From Ruminococcus sp. (lineage in GTDB: Bacteria > Bacillota > Clostridia > Oscillospirales > Ruminococcaceae): a DNA stretch of 10,771 nt. Below the pieces are notes generated by a model. It was not told where the DNA came from and did no database searches. It worked only from the letters and a program-made list of their open reading frames with translations. Location: the NCBI GenBank assembly GCA_017961625.1, contig JAGCWY010000140.1, positions 1-10,771 on the forward strand, in the 5' to 3' direction. The translations under genes and the position numbers were made by a program. Shown here piece by piece: positions 6,048-10,771 of the stretch (its first letter is position 1; each line of letters opens with the position of its first letter).

Positions 6048-6941
6048 ATGGGAAACAAAACTACTTCCGGAACCCTTTTCAAGCCTGAACTTGTAAAAGA
6101 CCTTTTCAACAAGGTTAAGGGTAAATCAACACTTGCAAAACTTTGCGGCGGAGATCCTATGCCGTTCGCTGGTATCGACGTAATGACATTCTCTATGGAC
6201 GGCGAAGCTTCTATCGTCGGCGAGGGTGCTCAGAAGCCTGCCGGTGACGCTGCCACAGGATCTGTTACTATCAAGCCTATCAAGTTCGTTTATCAGCACA
6301 GAGTTACTGAGGAATTTCTCAAGATGACGGAAGAGAAGCAGCTTCCTATTCTTCAGGCGTTCAATGATGGCTTTGCGAAGAAGATCGCAAGAGGATTCGA
6401 TATTGCCGCATTTCACGGCGTAAATCCTGCGACTAATGTAGCTTCGAGCATCGTAGGTGATAACTGCTTCGATCTCACTATCACAAACACTGTTACCTAC
6501 AATTCTTCGACACCTGACGACAATATCGACAGTGCTGTTGCACCTATCCAGCTTGCAGAGAGAGACATAACCGGTATTGCTATGGCACCGGCATTCGGTT
6601 CTGCTCTCGGTGCTATGAAAATGAACGATTCTCATGCGCCTATGTATCCTGAATTCCGCTACGGTGCAAATCCTGGAAATTTCGGCGGCATGACAGCTGA
6701 CATCAATAGCACAGTTTCTTTCGGCAGCAGCCTTGACAGAGCTATTGTCGGTGACTTCGCAAGTGCATTCAAGTGGGGCTATGCTCAGAACGTAACATTT
6801 GAGATCATTCCTTATGGTGATCCTGACGGACAGGGCGATCTTAAGCGCACAAACGAGATTGTCCTCAGATCTGAATGCTATGTAGGTTGGGGAATCCTTG
6901 ATGCTGCATCATTTTCTCGTGTAGTGGCTACAAACCCCTGA
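6048..6941 (+). CDS. Major capsid protein, HK97 fold
   Basis: The 297-residue zero-frame product resembles HK97-fold major capsid proteins of Bacillota siphophages. Features are an N-terminal arm (TSGTLFKPELVKDLFNKVKG), the strand segment GIDVMTFSMDGEASIVGEGAQKPAGD, an E-loop/spine-like stretch PIKFVYQHRVTEEFLKM, the long helix QAFNDGFAKKIARGFDIAAFHG, the A-domain (MAPAFGSALGAMK), and the C-terminal strands NEIVLRSECYVGWGILDAASFSRV. There is no N-terminal delta domain, consistent with a separate scaffold upstream. The start is ATG 6048 behind AAGGAGGAA. The gene ends ACA AAC CCC TGA, immediately followed by a pseudoknot-like structure and an open -1 frame. A minority of subunits are therefore probably extended to 432 residues. 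Confidence 0.93.
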   Translation: MGNKTTSGTLFKPELVKDLFNKVKGKSTLAKLCGGDPMPFAGIDVMTFSMDGEASIVGEGAQKPAGDAATGSVTIKPIKFVYQHRVTEEFLKMTEEKQLPILQAFNDGFAKKIARGFDIAAFHGVNPATNVASSIVGDNCFDLTITNTVTYNSSTPDDNIDSAVAPIQLAERDITGIAMAPAFGSALGAMKMNDSHAPMYPEFRYGANPGNFGGMTADINSTVSFGSSLDRAIVGDFASAFKWGYAQNVTFEIIPYGDPDGQGDLKRTNEIVLRSECYVGWGILDAASFSRVVATNP

Positions 6942-6988
6942 CAAGTCTCACCGTAGCAGCCGAAGACGGTGAGACGGACATGTTCGGC
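6932..6988 (+). promoter_or_regulatory. Programmed -1 ribosomal frameshift signal at the end of the capsid gene
   Basis: The heptamer A AAC CCC (6932-6938) fits X XXY YYZ in the zero frame and is followed by TGA. After a 6-nt spacer, GTCTCACCGT (6945-6954) pairs perfectly with ACGGTGAGAC (6966-6975). The loop segment GCCGAA (6959-6964) is exactly complementary to TTCGGC (6983-6988), giving an H-type pseudoknot with stems of 10 and 6 bp, a 4-nt first loop and a 7-nt last loop. The next codon after a -1 slip is CTG (6938-6940). The -1 frame is then open to 7345. All three parts of a classical frameshift cassette are present with standard spacing. The CCC A-site codon is not among the most slippery, so efficiency is unknown. 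Confidence 0.8.
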
Positions 6989-7345
6989 ACACAGGTCAAG
7001 GATCTTCAGACTGGTGTAACTGTTGCCAACGGTGCTATCACTGGTACGCTTAAGTATCTCAGCACCGGTGCTCTTGCTACAGACTGGGGTGCTGGTAACT
7101 TCCTCGCTGTTAAGTTTACAAATATCGATTCTGATTCAACATCGGTTATGGTAGGACTTGAACCATCAGCAGGCAGTGGACTTGTTGAGCTCATTGATGA
7201 TCCGGATAAAAACGGTGTATTCAAGATTTCTGATAAGAACACTCAGAAGCTCAAGGTTGTCCAGAGCACAAAGGGCGCTGATGGTAGCACCTACACCAAT
7301 ACACAGCTCTATGATCTGTCAGGCCTGACCTGCAACAACGCATAA
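6980..7345 (+). CDS. Beta-rich capsid decoration domain, probably made as a -1 frameshift extension of the capsid protein
   Basis: Read alone from ATG 6980 it is 121 residues (MFGTQVKDLQTG to LYDLSGLTCNNA). Read from the -1 slip it starts at 6938 with LTSLTVAAEDGETD and adds 135 residues to the capsid protein. It is rich in Gly, Thr, Ser and Asp with alternating hydrophobics (NFLAVKFTNIDSDSTSVMVGL), as expected for a beta-sandwich on the outer capsid surface. It has no membrane or catalytic motif. A weak ribosome site GGTGAG (6968-6973) precedes the ATG, but it and the ATG lie inside the pseudoknot. Independent initiation is therefore disfavoured, though not excluded. The 14 codons before the ATG read as normal coding sequence without a stop. 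The role in capsid surface decoration is inferred. Confidence 0.8.
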   Translation: MFGTQVKDLQTGVTVANGAITGTLKYLSTGALATDWGAGNFLAVKFTNIDSDSTSVMVGLEPSAGSGLVELIDDPDKNGVFKISDKNTQKLKVVQSTKGADGSTYTNTQLYDLSGLTCNNA

Positions 7346-7356
7346 GGAGTGGTCTG

Positions 7357-7539
7357 ATGGTCTATCATAACAGGATAGTCAGCAGAAACGACAAGCCCTC
7401 ACCTGAAAAGGCTGAGGGCAATGCTCCTGCTGAGAAGGAGGCTGCAAATGGGAAAGGTTTACGCAAGCGTAAGCGACATAACAGCGCTGGGGATAAGTCT
7501 GACAGCACAGCAGCAGGAAGCAGCAACGATACTGCTTAA
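7357..7539 (+). CDS. Small charged, disordered-looking protein (60 aa), overlapping the connector gene
   Basis: ATG 7357 lies 7 nt after AAGGAG (7344-7349), directly behind the decoration ORF stop. The 60-residue product begins MVYHNRIVSRNDKPSPEKAE and is rich in Lys, Glu, Ala, Ser and Asn. It has a basic patch (GLRKRKRH, about residues 34-41) and no folded-domain signature. Its last 30 codons overlap the next gene out of frame for 92 nt and look like a shadow of it. Without this ORF, 7346-7447 would be an unusual 100-nt gap in a tightly packed operon. The start and ribosome site are convincing. The function is unknown, and a decayed or frameshifted gene is possible. Confidence 0.55.
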   Translation: MVYHNRIVSRNDKPSPEKAEGNAPAEKEAANGKGLRKRKRHNSAGDKSDSTAAGSSNDTA

Positions 7540-7855
7540 CACTGCGTCATCAAAGCTCCGGCTTGCTGCTGCGAAGCACGGCAAAAACCTTGATGCTTTG
7601 ATCGCTGCCAGTGAGGACTATGGTGATGCCGTCAAGGGCATAGTTATCCAGGCGGTAACCAGAGCACTTAACAGCATTGCTGATAGTGCTCCGGCAGCAA
7701 CACAAGGCTCTGAATCGAACGGAAACTACAGTATCAGTATGACGTACCTCAATGCAGGGCAGTCACTGTATTTCCTTAGAAACGAGCTGAAAGAGCTCGG
7801 ACTTATGAGACAGGTATTCGGAGCTATTGATCTATATAATACCGGAGAGGAGTGA
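7448..7855 (+). CDS. Head-tail connector protein (gp6-like adaptor)
   Basis: The start is ATG 7448, 6 nt after the perfect AAGGAGG at 7435-7441, giving 135 residues (MGKVYASVSDITALG). Upstream in-frame ATG 7421 has no ribosome site and would add a poor MLLLRRR leader. The protein has the adaptor layout: a short N-terminal loop (SVSDITALGISLTAQQQ), a helix bundle (AATILLNTASSKLRLAAAKHGKNLDAL, then YGDAVKGIVIQAVTRALNSIA), and a C-terminal strand pair and helix (ISMTYLNAGQSLYFLRNELKELGL). Such proteins form a ring under the portal after packaging and provide the surface for the head-closure protein. Gene order (capsid, adaptor, closure, completion, terminator, tail tube) supports the call. Confidence 0.83.
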   Translation: MGKVYASVSDITALGISLTAQQQEAATILLNTASSKLRLAAAKHGKNLDALIAASEDYGDAVKGIVIQAVTRALNSIADSAPAATQGSESNGNYSISMTYLNAGQSLYFLRNELKELGLMRQVFGAIDLYNTGEE

Positions 7856-7859
7856 TATG

Positions 7860-8183
7860 ATGTTTACGAACTGTGAGGGATGTACGATATACGAGAAGGT
7901 TACTGTAGACAGAGCACCTTCATACATTAAGCACACTACAGGAGCCATATACTGGGAGCCGTCTACAGGTCAGACTGACGGCAGCGACAGAAGACCGAAG
8001 CGGTCGGTTTTCGTTAATATCCCGGATTTTTCAACAGACTACTTACCGAAGGAAGATGATAGAGTGGTTTGTGGAATTATCGAAAGCACGACTCCACCGG
8101 CTACAGCTCTTACGGTTATGAACGTCAAGGATCTTCGCTACGGTTCACCACGAGTTCGGCACATAGAGCTGACATTGGAGTGA
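7860..8183 (+). CDS. Head closure (stopper) protein, small head-tail joining protein
   Basis: Tandem ATGs at 7857 and 7860 follow AGGAG (7848-7852) by 4 and 7 nt. I take 7860 (107 residues, MFTNCEGCTIYEKV); 7857 adds one Met. The protein looks all-beta: CTIYEKVTVDRAPSYIKHTTGAIYWEP, then RSVFVNIPDF, then DDRVVCGII, then LTVMNVKDLRYGSPRVRHIELTLE. This is the typical content of the small protein that seals the connector, and I recall similar proteins of this length in the same slot in phages of Clostridia. The upstream gene stop (7853-7855) nearly touches its start, suggesting coupling. The assignment rests mainly on position, size and resemblance rather than on a diagnostic motif. Confidence 0.7.
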   Translation: MFTNCEGCTIYEKVTVDRAPSYIKHTTGAIYWEPSTGQTDGSDRRPKRSVFVNIPDFSTDYLPKEDDRVVCGIIESTTPPATALTVMNVKDLRYGSPRVRHIELTLE

Positions 8184-8187
8184 TAGT

Positions 8188-8520
8188 ATGATTGATTACA
8201 AAGGATTGGATTTATCTCCCGAATTCAATCAGAAATCAGAAAAGAACTTTGCTTCAGCGCAGAGCTATATCGATAGTGAAGTCTTGAAGTATCTGCCGGA
8301 CTACACACCTATTGCTATGAAGCGCTTCAAAAATCGTGGAAAAATGAGCAAAGCTCATAAGGTAGACAAGCCAGGTATTATCATTAACACAGAGCCAACT
8401 GCCCGAAAGGAATATTACATAAATAAAGGCTTTTCTGGAGCTAACCGTGGTAAATTCTGGCTGGAGCGCATGAAAGCCGACCATAAGGCAGATATATTGA
8501 AAGGGTTGAAATCCCGATGA
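8188..8520 (+). CDS. Minor capsid / tail completion protein
   Basis: 110 residues, recognised as the minor capsid protein family of Gram-positive siphophages (minor capsid 2, HK97 gp10-like position). It starts with a helix (FNQKSEKNFASAQSYIDSEVLKYLPDYTP). A basic middle follows (KRFKNRGKMSKAHKVDKPG), then the family-like end EYYINKGFSGANRGKFWLERMKADHKADIL. It is probably part of the neck, joining connector to tail. The ATG at 8188 is 4 nt after the previous stop, with GGAGTGATAG in front. The stop overlaps the next start as ATGA, so translation is coupled. Confidence 0.8.
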   Translation: MIDYKGLDLSPEFNQKSEKNFASAQSYIDSEVLKYLPDYTPIAMKRFKNRGKMSKAHKVDKPGIIINTEPTARKEYYINKGFSGANRGKFWLERMKADHKADILKGLKSR

Positions 8521-8939
8521 AAACACCAATTATTGAGAGCGTAAGAAACTATATTTTCAGCTATCCGGATCTAAAAGAAGGCTGCCTGACGGTAGACTAT
8601 CTTGGTGACAAGCCGGTAGAGTATATGGTCGAGACTGTTCCTTGCGATCCGATATATACGCAGTATGTTGACGGGGACTGTGTGAAGCAGTTCTTGTTCA
8701 TATTCGCTTCAAGAGAGTATTTCAGCGCTGATGTTAATCAGGCTATCGAGAATCTTTCTTTTTATGAAGATTTTGAAAGCTGGATCTGGGATAATAACCA
8801 GACCGGAAATCTGCCTGATATGGGAGACGGAAGATCTCCTGTCAGCATCGAGGTACTTACAAGAGGGTATTCCTTTTCTGAGGATGCCAACTCAGCCCGT
8901 TATCAGATACAGCTGAGATTACTATACGAGGAGGATTGA
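8517..8939 (+). CDS. Tail terminator-like / minor capsid protein
   Basis: 140 residues. N-terminal SVRNYIFSYPDLKEGCLTVDYLG, the PVEYMVETVPCDPIYTQYVDGDCVKQFLFIFASREYF core and the C-terminal GYSFSEDANSARYQIQLRLLYEED follow the alpha/beta plan of tail terminators, which cap the tail tube and bind the neck. The family is common in Bacillota siphophages between the minor capsid protein and the major tail protein, exactly as here. The start overlaps the previous stop by 4 nt. The stop lies 2 nt before the major tail gene's start, inside which its ribosome site GAGGAGG (8928-8934) is embedded. Function is from family position. Confidence 0.75.
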   Translation: MKTPIIESVRNYIFSYPDLKEGCLTVDYLGDKPVEYMVETVPCDPIYTQYVDGDCVKQFLFIFASREYFSADVNQAIENLSFYEDFESWIWDNNQTGNLPDMGDGRSPVSIEVLTRGYSFSEDANSARYQIQLRLLYEED

Positions 8940-8941
8940 CT

Positions 8942-9424
8942 ATGTCAATAGTTGCAAGACACAAGAAGGTTGCGTTCTACGGCGTTCCAACAGTGAATAA
9001 TGGTACAACAACTATTGTATTCACAAGAATGCCTAAGTTCACGCAGCTCACAACTAACAAGAACCCTATTGAGTACAACCGCCAGTATGTTGACGAACCT
9101 TTTCAGGAGTCGGACGTTGTGGGATATTCTCCCTCAATTTCCTACGCATTCGACCGTCATACTGACAAGGCTGTACAGACTGACATCATCAGCATAACGG
9201 ACGGTGAGCTCATCGGCGACGATGCAGTAAGAAGCATTATTGTCGTTGACATTGACACCGGCGCAGCGACTAAGCGTGATTATGCTGTTATCCCTTCTAC
9301 GGAGGGCGATAATATCAACGTGTACACATATAGCGGCAACTTCAAGACTAAGGGGGAGCTTATACAGGGTACTGCTACATCTTCAGACGATTGGCAGACC
9401 TGTACATTCACAGAAACTACATAG
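8942..9424 (+). CDS. Major tail (tube) protein, possibly extended by amber readthrough
   Basis: 160 residues from ATG 8942, 7 nt after GAGGAGG. A TTG at 8936 is in frame but less likely. The sequence is beta-rich with tail-tube features: a strand-forming start (VARHKKVAFYGVP), FTRMPKFTQLTTNKNPIEYNRQYVDE, FQESDVVGYSPSISYAFDRHTD, and an acidic IIVVDIDTG followed by a YAVIPSTEGD hairpin. It sits directly before the tail assembly chaperones. The stop is TAG, the only amber terminator among the complete genes of this window. The reading frame continues for 24 sense codons to TAA 9497-9499. With readthrough the protein would be 185 residues. Hexamers of this protein stack into the tube through which DNA is ejected. 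Confidence 0.85.
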   Translation: MSIVARHKKVAFYGVPTVNNGTTTIVFTRMPKFTQLTTNKNPIEYNRQYVDEPFQESDVVGYSPSISYAFDRHTDKAVQTDIISITDGELIGDDAVRSIIVVDIDTGAATKRDYAVIPSTEGDNINVYTYSGNFKTKGELIQGTATSSDDWQTCTFTETT

Positions 9425-9467
9425 GTAGCCGGAGAAGCGTCGGAGGATAACTCCGACGGCGACTCCG
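9422..9467 (+). promoter_or_regulatory. Candidate amber stop-codon readthrough signal
   Basis: TAG (9422-9424) is followed after 5 nt by an outer arm CGGAG (9430-9434) pairing with CTCCG (9463-9467). Above a short internal loop is an 8-bp perfect inner stem, CGTCGGAG (9438-9445) with CTCCGACG (9451-9458), capped by GATAA. No U-tract follows, so it is not a terminator. Stem-loops shortly 3' of a leaky stop are known stimulators of readthrough. Both shifted frames close quickly (a -1 slip ends at TAA 9448, a +1 slip at TAG 9426), so only in-frame decoding of TAG gives an extension. Confidence 0.5.
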
Positions 9468-9499
9468 AAGAACAGACAAACGAAGAAGAACCACAGTAA
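9425..9499 (+). other. In-frame acidic extension of the major tail protein (readthrough region)
   Basis: These 24 sense codons plus TAA continue the major tail protein frame after its TAG. They begin VAGEASEDNS and end EEEPQ, with ten Asp/Glu and no Lys/Arg. Such an acidic, disordered tail is plausible as a surface-exposed C-terminus on a tube subunit. In this compact operon the stretch would otherwise be an unexplained gap of about 94 nt before the next gene. It lacks its own start codon and ribosome site. Expression requires readthrough or a suppressor tRNA, and a gene truncated by a point mutation is the main alternative. Confidence 0.5.
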
Positions 9500-9510
9500 A
9501 TTATGAGGAG

Positions 9511-9525
9511 ATGAGCCTATGAGCC
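9511..9525 (+). repeat. 15-nt direct repeat, copy 1, at the chaperone gene start
   Basis: ATGAGCCTATGAGCC here recurs exactly at 10652-10666, and a related TGAGCCTTTGAGCC occurs at 3565-3578. This copy contains the start codon (9519) of the first tail chaperone gene. Each unit is itself a tandem of TGAGCC spaced by TA or TT. Confidence 0.6.
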
Positions 9526-9905
9526 ATAAGATATGGGAAATAAACGGTATCAGTCTTGAGCTGAATCTACAGGATGCCGATGCAAATGAGCGCTGTGAAA
9601 ATGCGTTTGAAAAAATGGAAGAGAACGAGAAAGCTCTTCCGAAAGACGGAAAGAATTCCGAAAGAATAAGACAGTATTGCCAGTTGTTCCGGCAGTTATA
9701 TGATGATATATTCGGAGCAGGCACATCGGAAAAGATATTCAATGGCCTTCCGACAAGTGTTGATGTATATGAAAACATATACTATCAGTTTCTTGACTTC
9801 ATCAACGCACAGAAGGTTGGTATAGAAATGGACAGAGCGAAACGTATCGAGAAATACACACCTGTCAATCGCCAGCAGCGCAGAGCCGCCGGGAAGAAAA
9901 AGTGA
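9519..9905 (+). CDS. Tail assembly chaperone, first protein (gpG analogue)
   Basis: 128 residues, ATG 9519 about 8 nt after GAGGAG. It is mostly helical and charged: ISLELNLQDADANERCENAFEKMEENEKALPKDGK, then RIRQYCQLFRQLYDDIFGAG, then VYENIYYQFLDFINAQKVGIEMDRAKRIEKY. It ends with a basic tail NRQQRRAAGKKK. Position after the major tail protein and before a Gp15 protein marks it as the G-type chaperone that holds tail tube subunits and tape measure during assembly. It ends GGG AAG AAA AAG TGA, and the next gene is in the -1 frame, starting at the last base of AAG. This suggests a G/GT-type frameshift. Confidence 0.78.
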   Translation: MSHKIWEINGISLELNLQDADANERCENAFEKMEENEKALPKDGKNSERIRQYCQLFRQLYDDIFGAGTSEKIFNGLPTSVDVYENIYYQFLDFINAQKVGIEMDRAKRIEKYTPVNRQQRRAAGKKK

Positions 9906-10477
9906 ATATCCTATATGATCCATTACCTGACACAGTATCAGCAGACGGCAGAGAATACCGTGTGATAACTGATTTTCAGGAATGGATCAGATTCGCCGAT
10001 ATGATCGGTGACAGTAGCCTGACTGCGGAGGAAAAAGTAAGATTCGCAGTTCAGTGGCTATTAGATAAACCGGAATATATGACAGAAGAACTAATGCTGG
10101 CGCTGCTGTCATTCTATAGAGCTGAAGCTCTGGACCCTGAAAAGCCGGAGGATGATGAATGTGAAGAAGACTGCGAAATGCAGAACAAGCCTCCGGTATT
10201 CAGCTGGAAATACGATGCAAAGTACATTGTGGGAGACTTCCTGCATTACTATGGAATAGATCTCTTTAACGAATCAATGCACTGGTGGCATTTCCGATGT
10301 CTTATGGCTGCTCTGCCTGATGATTCTGCGTGCCAGAAGCGTATAGCTTATCGTTCCGCAGATCTCAGCAGAATTAAAGACGATGCTGAACGTCACAGGA
10401 TCATGAGGATACAGCGACAGATCGCCATACCTTACGAAATGACCGACGATGATATCAGCGCTGTTTTTGAGGTTTAA
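9902..10477 (+). CDS. Gp15-family tail assembly chaperone (gpT analogue)
   Basis: 191 residues, recognised as the bacteriophage Gp15 family: NILYDPLPDTVSADGREYRVITDFQEWIRFADMI at the start, a helical middle (VRFAVQWLLDKPEYM), an acidic linker (PEKPEDDECEEDCEMQ), then PVFSWKYDAKYIVGDFLHYYGIDL and MHWWHFRCLMAALPDDS, the most typical motifs, with RIMRIQRQIAIP near the end. Gp15 lies between the G-type chaperone and the tape measure in many Bacillota siphophages and is taken to be the T half. The apparent start is GTG 9902, overlapping the previous stop as GTGA, with no good ribosome site. Expression is therefore by coupling or by -1 frameshifting into a 319-residue fusion. Confidence 0.88.
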   Translation: MNILYDPLPDTVSADGREYRVITDFQEWIRFADMIGDSSLTAEEKVRFAVQWLLDKPEYMTEELMLALLSFYRAEALDPEKPEDDECEEDCEMQNKPPVFSWKYDAKYIVGDFLHYYGIDLFNESMHWWHFRCLMAALPDDSACQKRIAYRSADLSRIKDDAERHRIMRIQRQIAIPYEMTDDDISAVFEV

Positions 10478-10478
10478 A

Positions 10479-10655
10479 ATGAAAAAAATACCTATTCCGG
10501 AAACGGAAAGAAAATGGCTCCGCTGTCCATACTGCGGAGCTAAAACTATATTATACAGCAATACCGCAGAATGCTCCGGGGTATACGTCATGTGTACAAG
10601 GAGCTGTAAGCGAGTATTTGAAGTGAAAATTAAAAACGGAAAACAAGTGCAATGA
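10479..10655 (+). CDS. Small Cys-rich zinc-binding protein, Com/KTR-like
   Basis: 58 residues from ATG 10479, one base after the Gp15 stop, with TGAGG about 6 nt upstream. An in-frame start at 10449 would overlap Gp15 and lacks support. It begins MKKIPIPETERKWLRCPYCG and carries Cys16, Cys19, Cys32, Cys39 and Cys43: a CPYC knuckle and a CTRSC (CX3C) knuckle, followed by a basic KRVFEVKIKNGK strand. The CPYCGAKT start is like the Cys-rich KTR and Mu Com-like zinc fingers that bind nucleic acid. Com in Mu activates translation of mom. Here the partner is unknown. The second knuckle differs from the usual CXXC, so zinc binding may use a different ligand set. It ends 36 nt before the tape measure start. 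Confidence 0.75.
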   Translation: MKKIPIPETERKWLRCPYCGAKTILYSNTAECSGVYVMCTRSCKRVFEVKIKNGKQVQ

Positions 10656-10666
10656 GCCTATGAGCC
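10652..10666 (+). repeat. 15-nt direct repeat, copy 2, before the tape measure gene
   Basis: ATGAGCCTATGAGCC is identical to 9511-9525 and overlaps the stop codon of the Cys-rich gene. It lies about 25 nt before the tape measure start. No inverted symmetry is obvious in it. Confidence 0.6.
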
Positions 10667-10691
10667 GCACGATCCATAAGGAGGGATCAGT

Positions 10692-10771
10692 GTGGCTTTT
10701 GACGGAACATTAAAATTCGATACAGCGATAGACAAAACCGGATTCAAAGCAGGAATAAGTGAGCTGGGTTC
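10692..10771 (+). CDS. Tail tape measure protein, N-terminus (continues beyond window)
   Basis: GTG 10692 follows AAGGAGGG (10678-10685) by 6 nt and opens a frame to the window end: VAFDGTLKFDTAIDKTGF, then KAGISELGS. The pattern DGTLKFDTxIDxxGFxxGISELGS is the usual start of tape measure proteins in Bacillota siphophages, whose length sets tail length. Position directly after the chaperone genes agrees. The ribosome site lies in the loop of a small hairpin, GATCC (10671-10675) with GGATC (10684-10688), so initiation may be modulated. A downstream ATG start cannot be excluded because only 26 codons are visible. Confidence 0.85.
   Translation, partial: MAFDGTLKFDTAIDKTGFKAGISELG

Noticed and set aside
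6126..6635. 169-codon open frame on the - strand
   Set aside because: It lies wholly inside the capsid gene, has a Cys/Arg/Ser-rich composition typical of antisense shadows and no ribosome site.
6936..6972. +1 frameshift at CCC TGA in the capsid gene
   Set aside because: CCC-T is a known +1-prone context, but the +1 frame closes at TGA 6970-6972 after about ten basic residues. Only the -1 frame leads into the long coding stretch.
8936..8944. TTG start for the major tail protein
   Set aside because: TTG 8936 sits too close to the ribosome site, whereas ATG 8942 has a 7-nt spacing.
9421..9450. Frameshift rather than readthrough at the end of the major tail gene
   Set aside because: The -1 frame stops at TAA 9448 and the +1 frame at TAG 9426. 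Neither gives a meaningful extension, and no slippery heptamer is present.
10660..10713. Short ORF starting inside repeat copy 2 (MSRTIHKEG...)
   Set aside because: 17 codons, no ribosome site, overlaps the tape measure start out of frame. It resembles the first residues of the chaperone gene only because of the repeated 15-mer.
1..10771. CRISPR array, insertion sequence, integrase or lysis genes
   Set aside because: No regularly spaced repeats, no transposase or recombinase motifs and no holin/endolysin were found. The window is filled by morphogenesis genes.

Overview
The window is the head and head-to-tail part of a siphophage late operon, all on the + strand, most likely from a temperate phage or prophage of a Clostridia-type Bacillota host (gut Ruminococcus or Oscillospiraceae-like). 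The host guess rests on moderate GC, strong AAGGAGG ribosome sites, an SPP1 gp6-like portal, a Gp15-type tail chaperone and a zinc-cysteine MuF protein. It comes from recognising protein families by eye, not from a search. No host metabolic gene is present. Only the 3' half of a tRNA is seen at the left edge.

Layout: partial tRNA (1-40); hairpin-rich gap (41-208); portal (209-1438); MuF-type minor head protein with a polymorphic-toxin-like C-terminus (1431-2642); probable immunity gene (2611-2850) and its terminator; a 59-aa gene enclosed by two terminators (2910-3089); HNH endonuclease (3155-3496); structured gap; terminase large subunit (3601-5016); prohead protease fused to scaffold, with an internal scaffold start (5026-6033); major capsid protein (6048-6941); beta-rich capsid extension in the -1 frame (to 7345); small overlapping ORF (7357-7539); head-tail connector (7448-7855); head closure (7860-8183); minor capsid/tail completion protein (8188-8520); tail terminator-like protein (8517-8939); major tail protein (8942-9424); two tail assembly chaperones (9519-9905, 9902-10477); Cys-rich Com/KTR-like protein (10479-10655); first codons of the tape measure protein (10692 onward).

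The genes form a coherent assembly line. The terminase fills proheads through the portal. Scaffold and protease shape and mature the capsid. The connector set joins head to tail, and the chaperones load tail tube protein onto the tape measure.

The strongest unusual signal is recoding. The capsid gene ends in a slippery A AAC CCC, a 6-nt spacer and an apparent H-type pseudoknot (10-bp and 6-bp stems), which would place a 135-residue domain on a fraction of capsid subunits by -1 frameshifting. The major tail protein ends at the only TAG among the complete genes here. That TAG is followed in frame by 24 sense codons for a very acidic tail and by a two-part stem-loop, which suggests amber readthrough. 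The tail chaperone pair has an AAA AAG TGA junction with the second gene in the -1 frame, matching the lambda G/GT arrangement. A second theme is the toxin-like MuF module, which carries its own internal promoter-like sequence, immunity gene and terminator.
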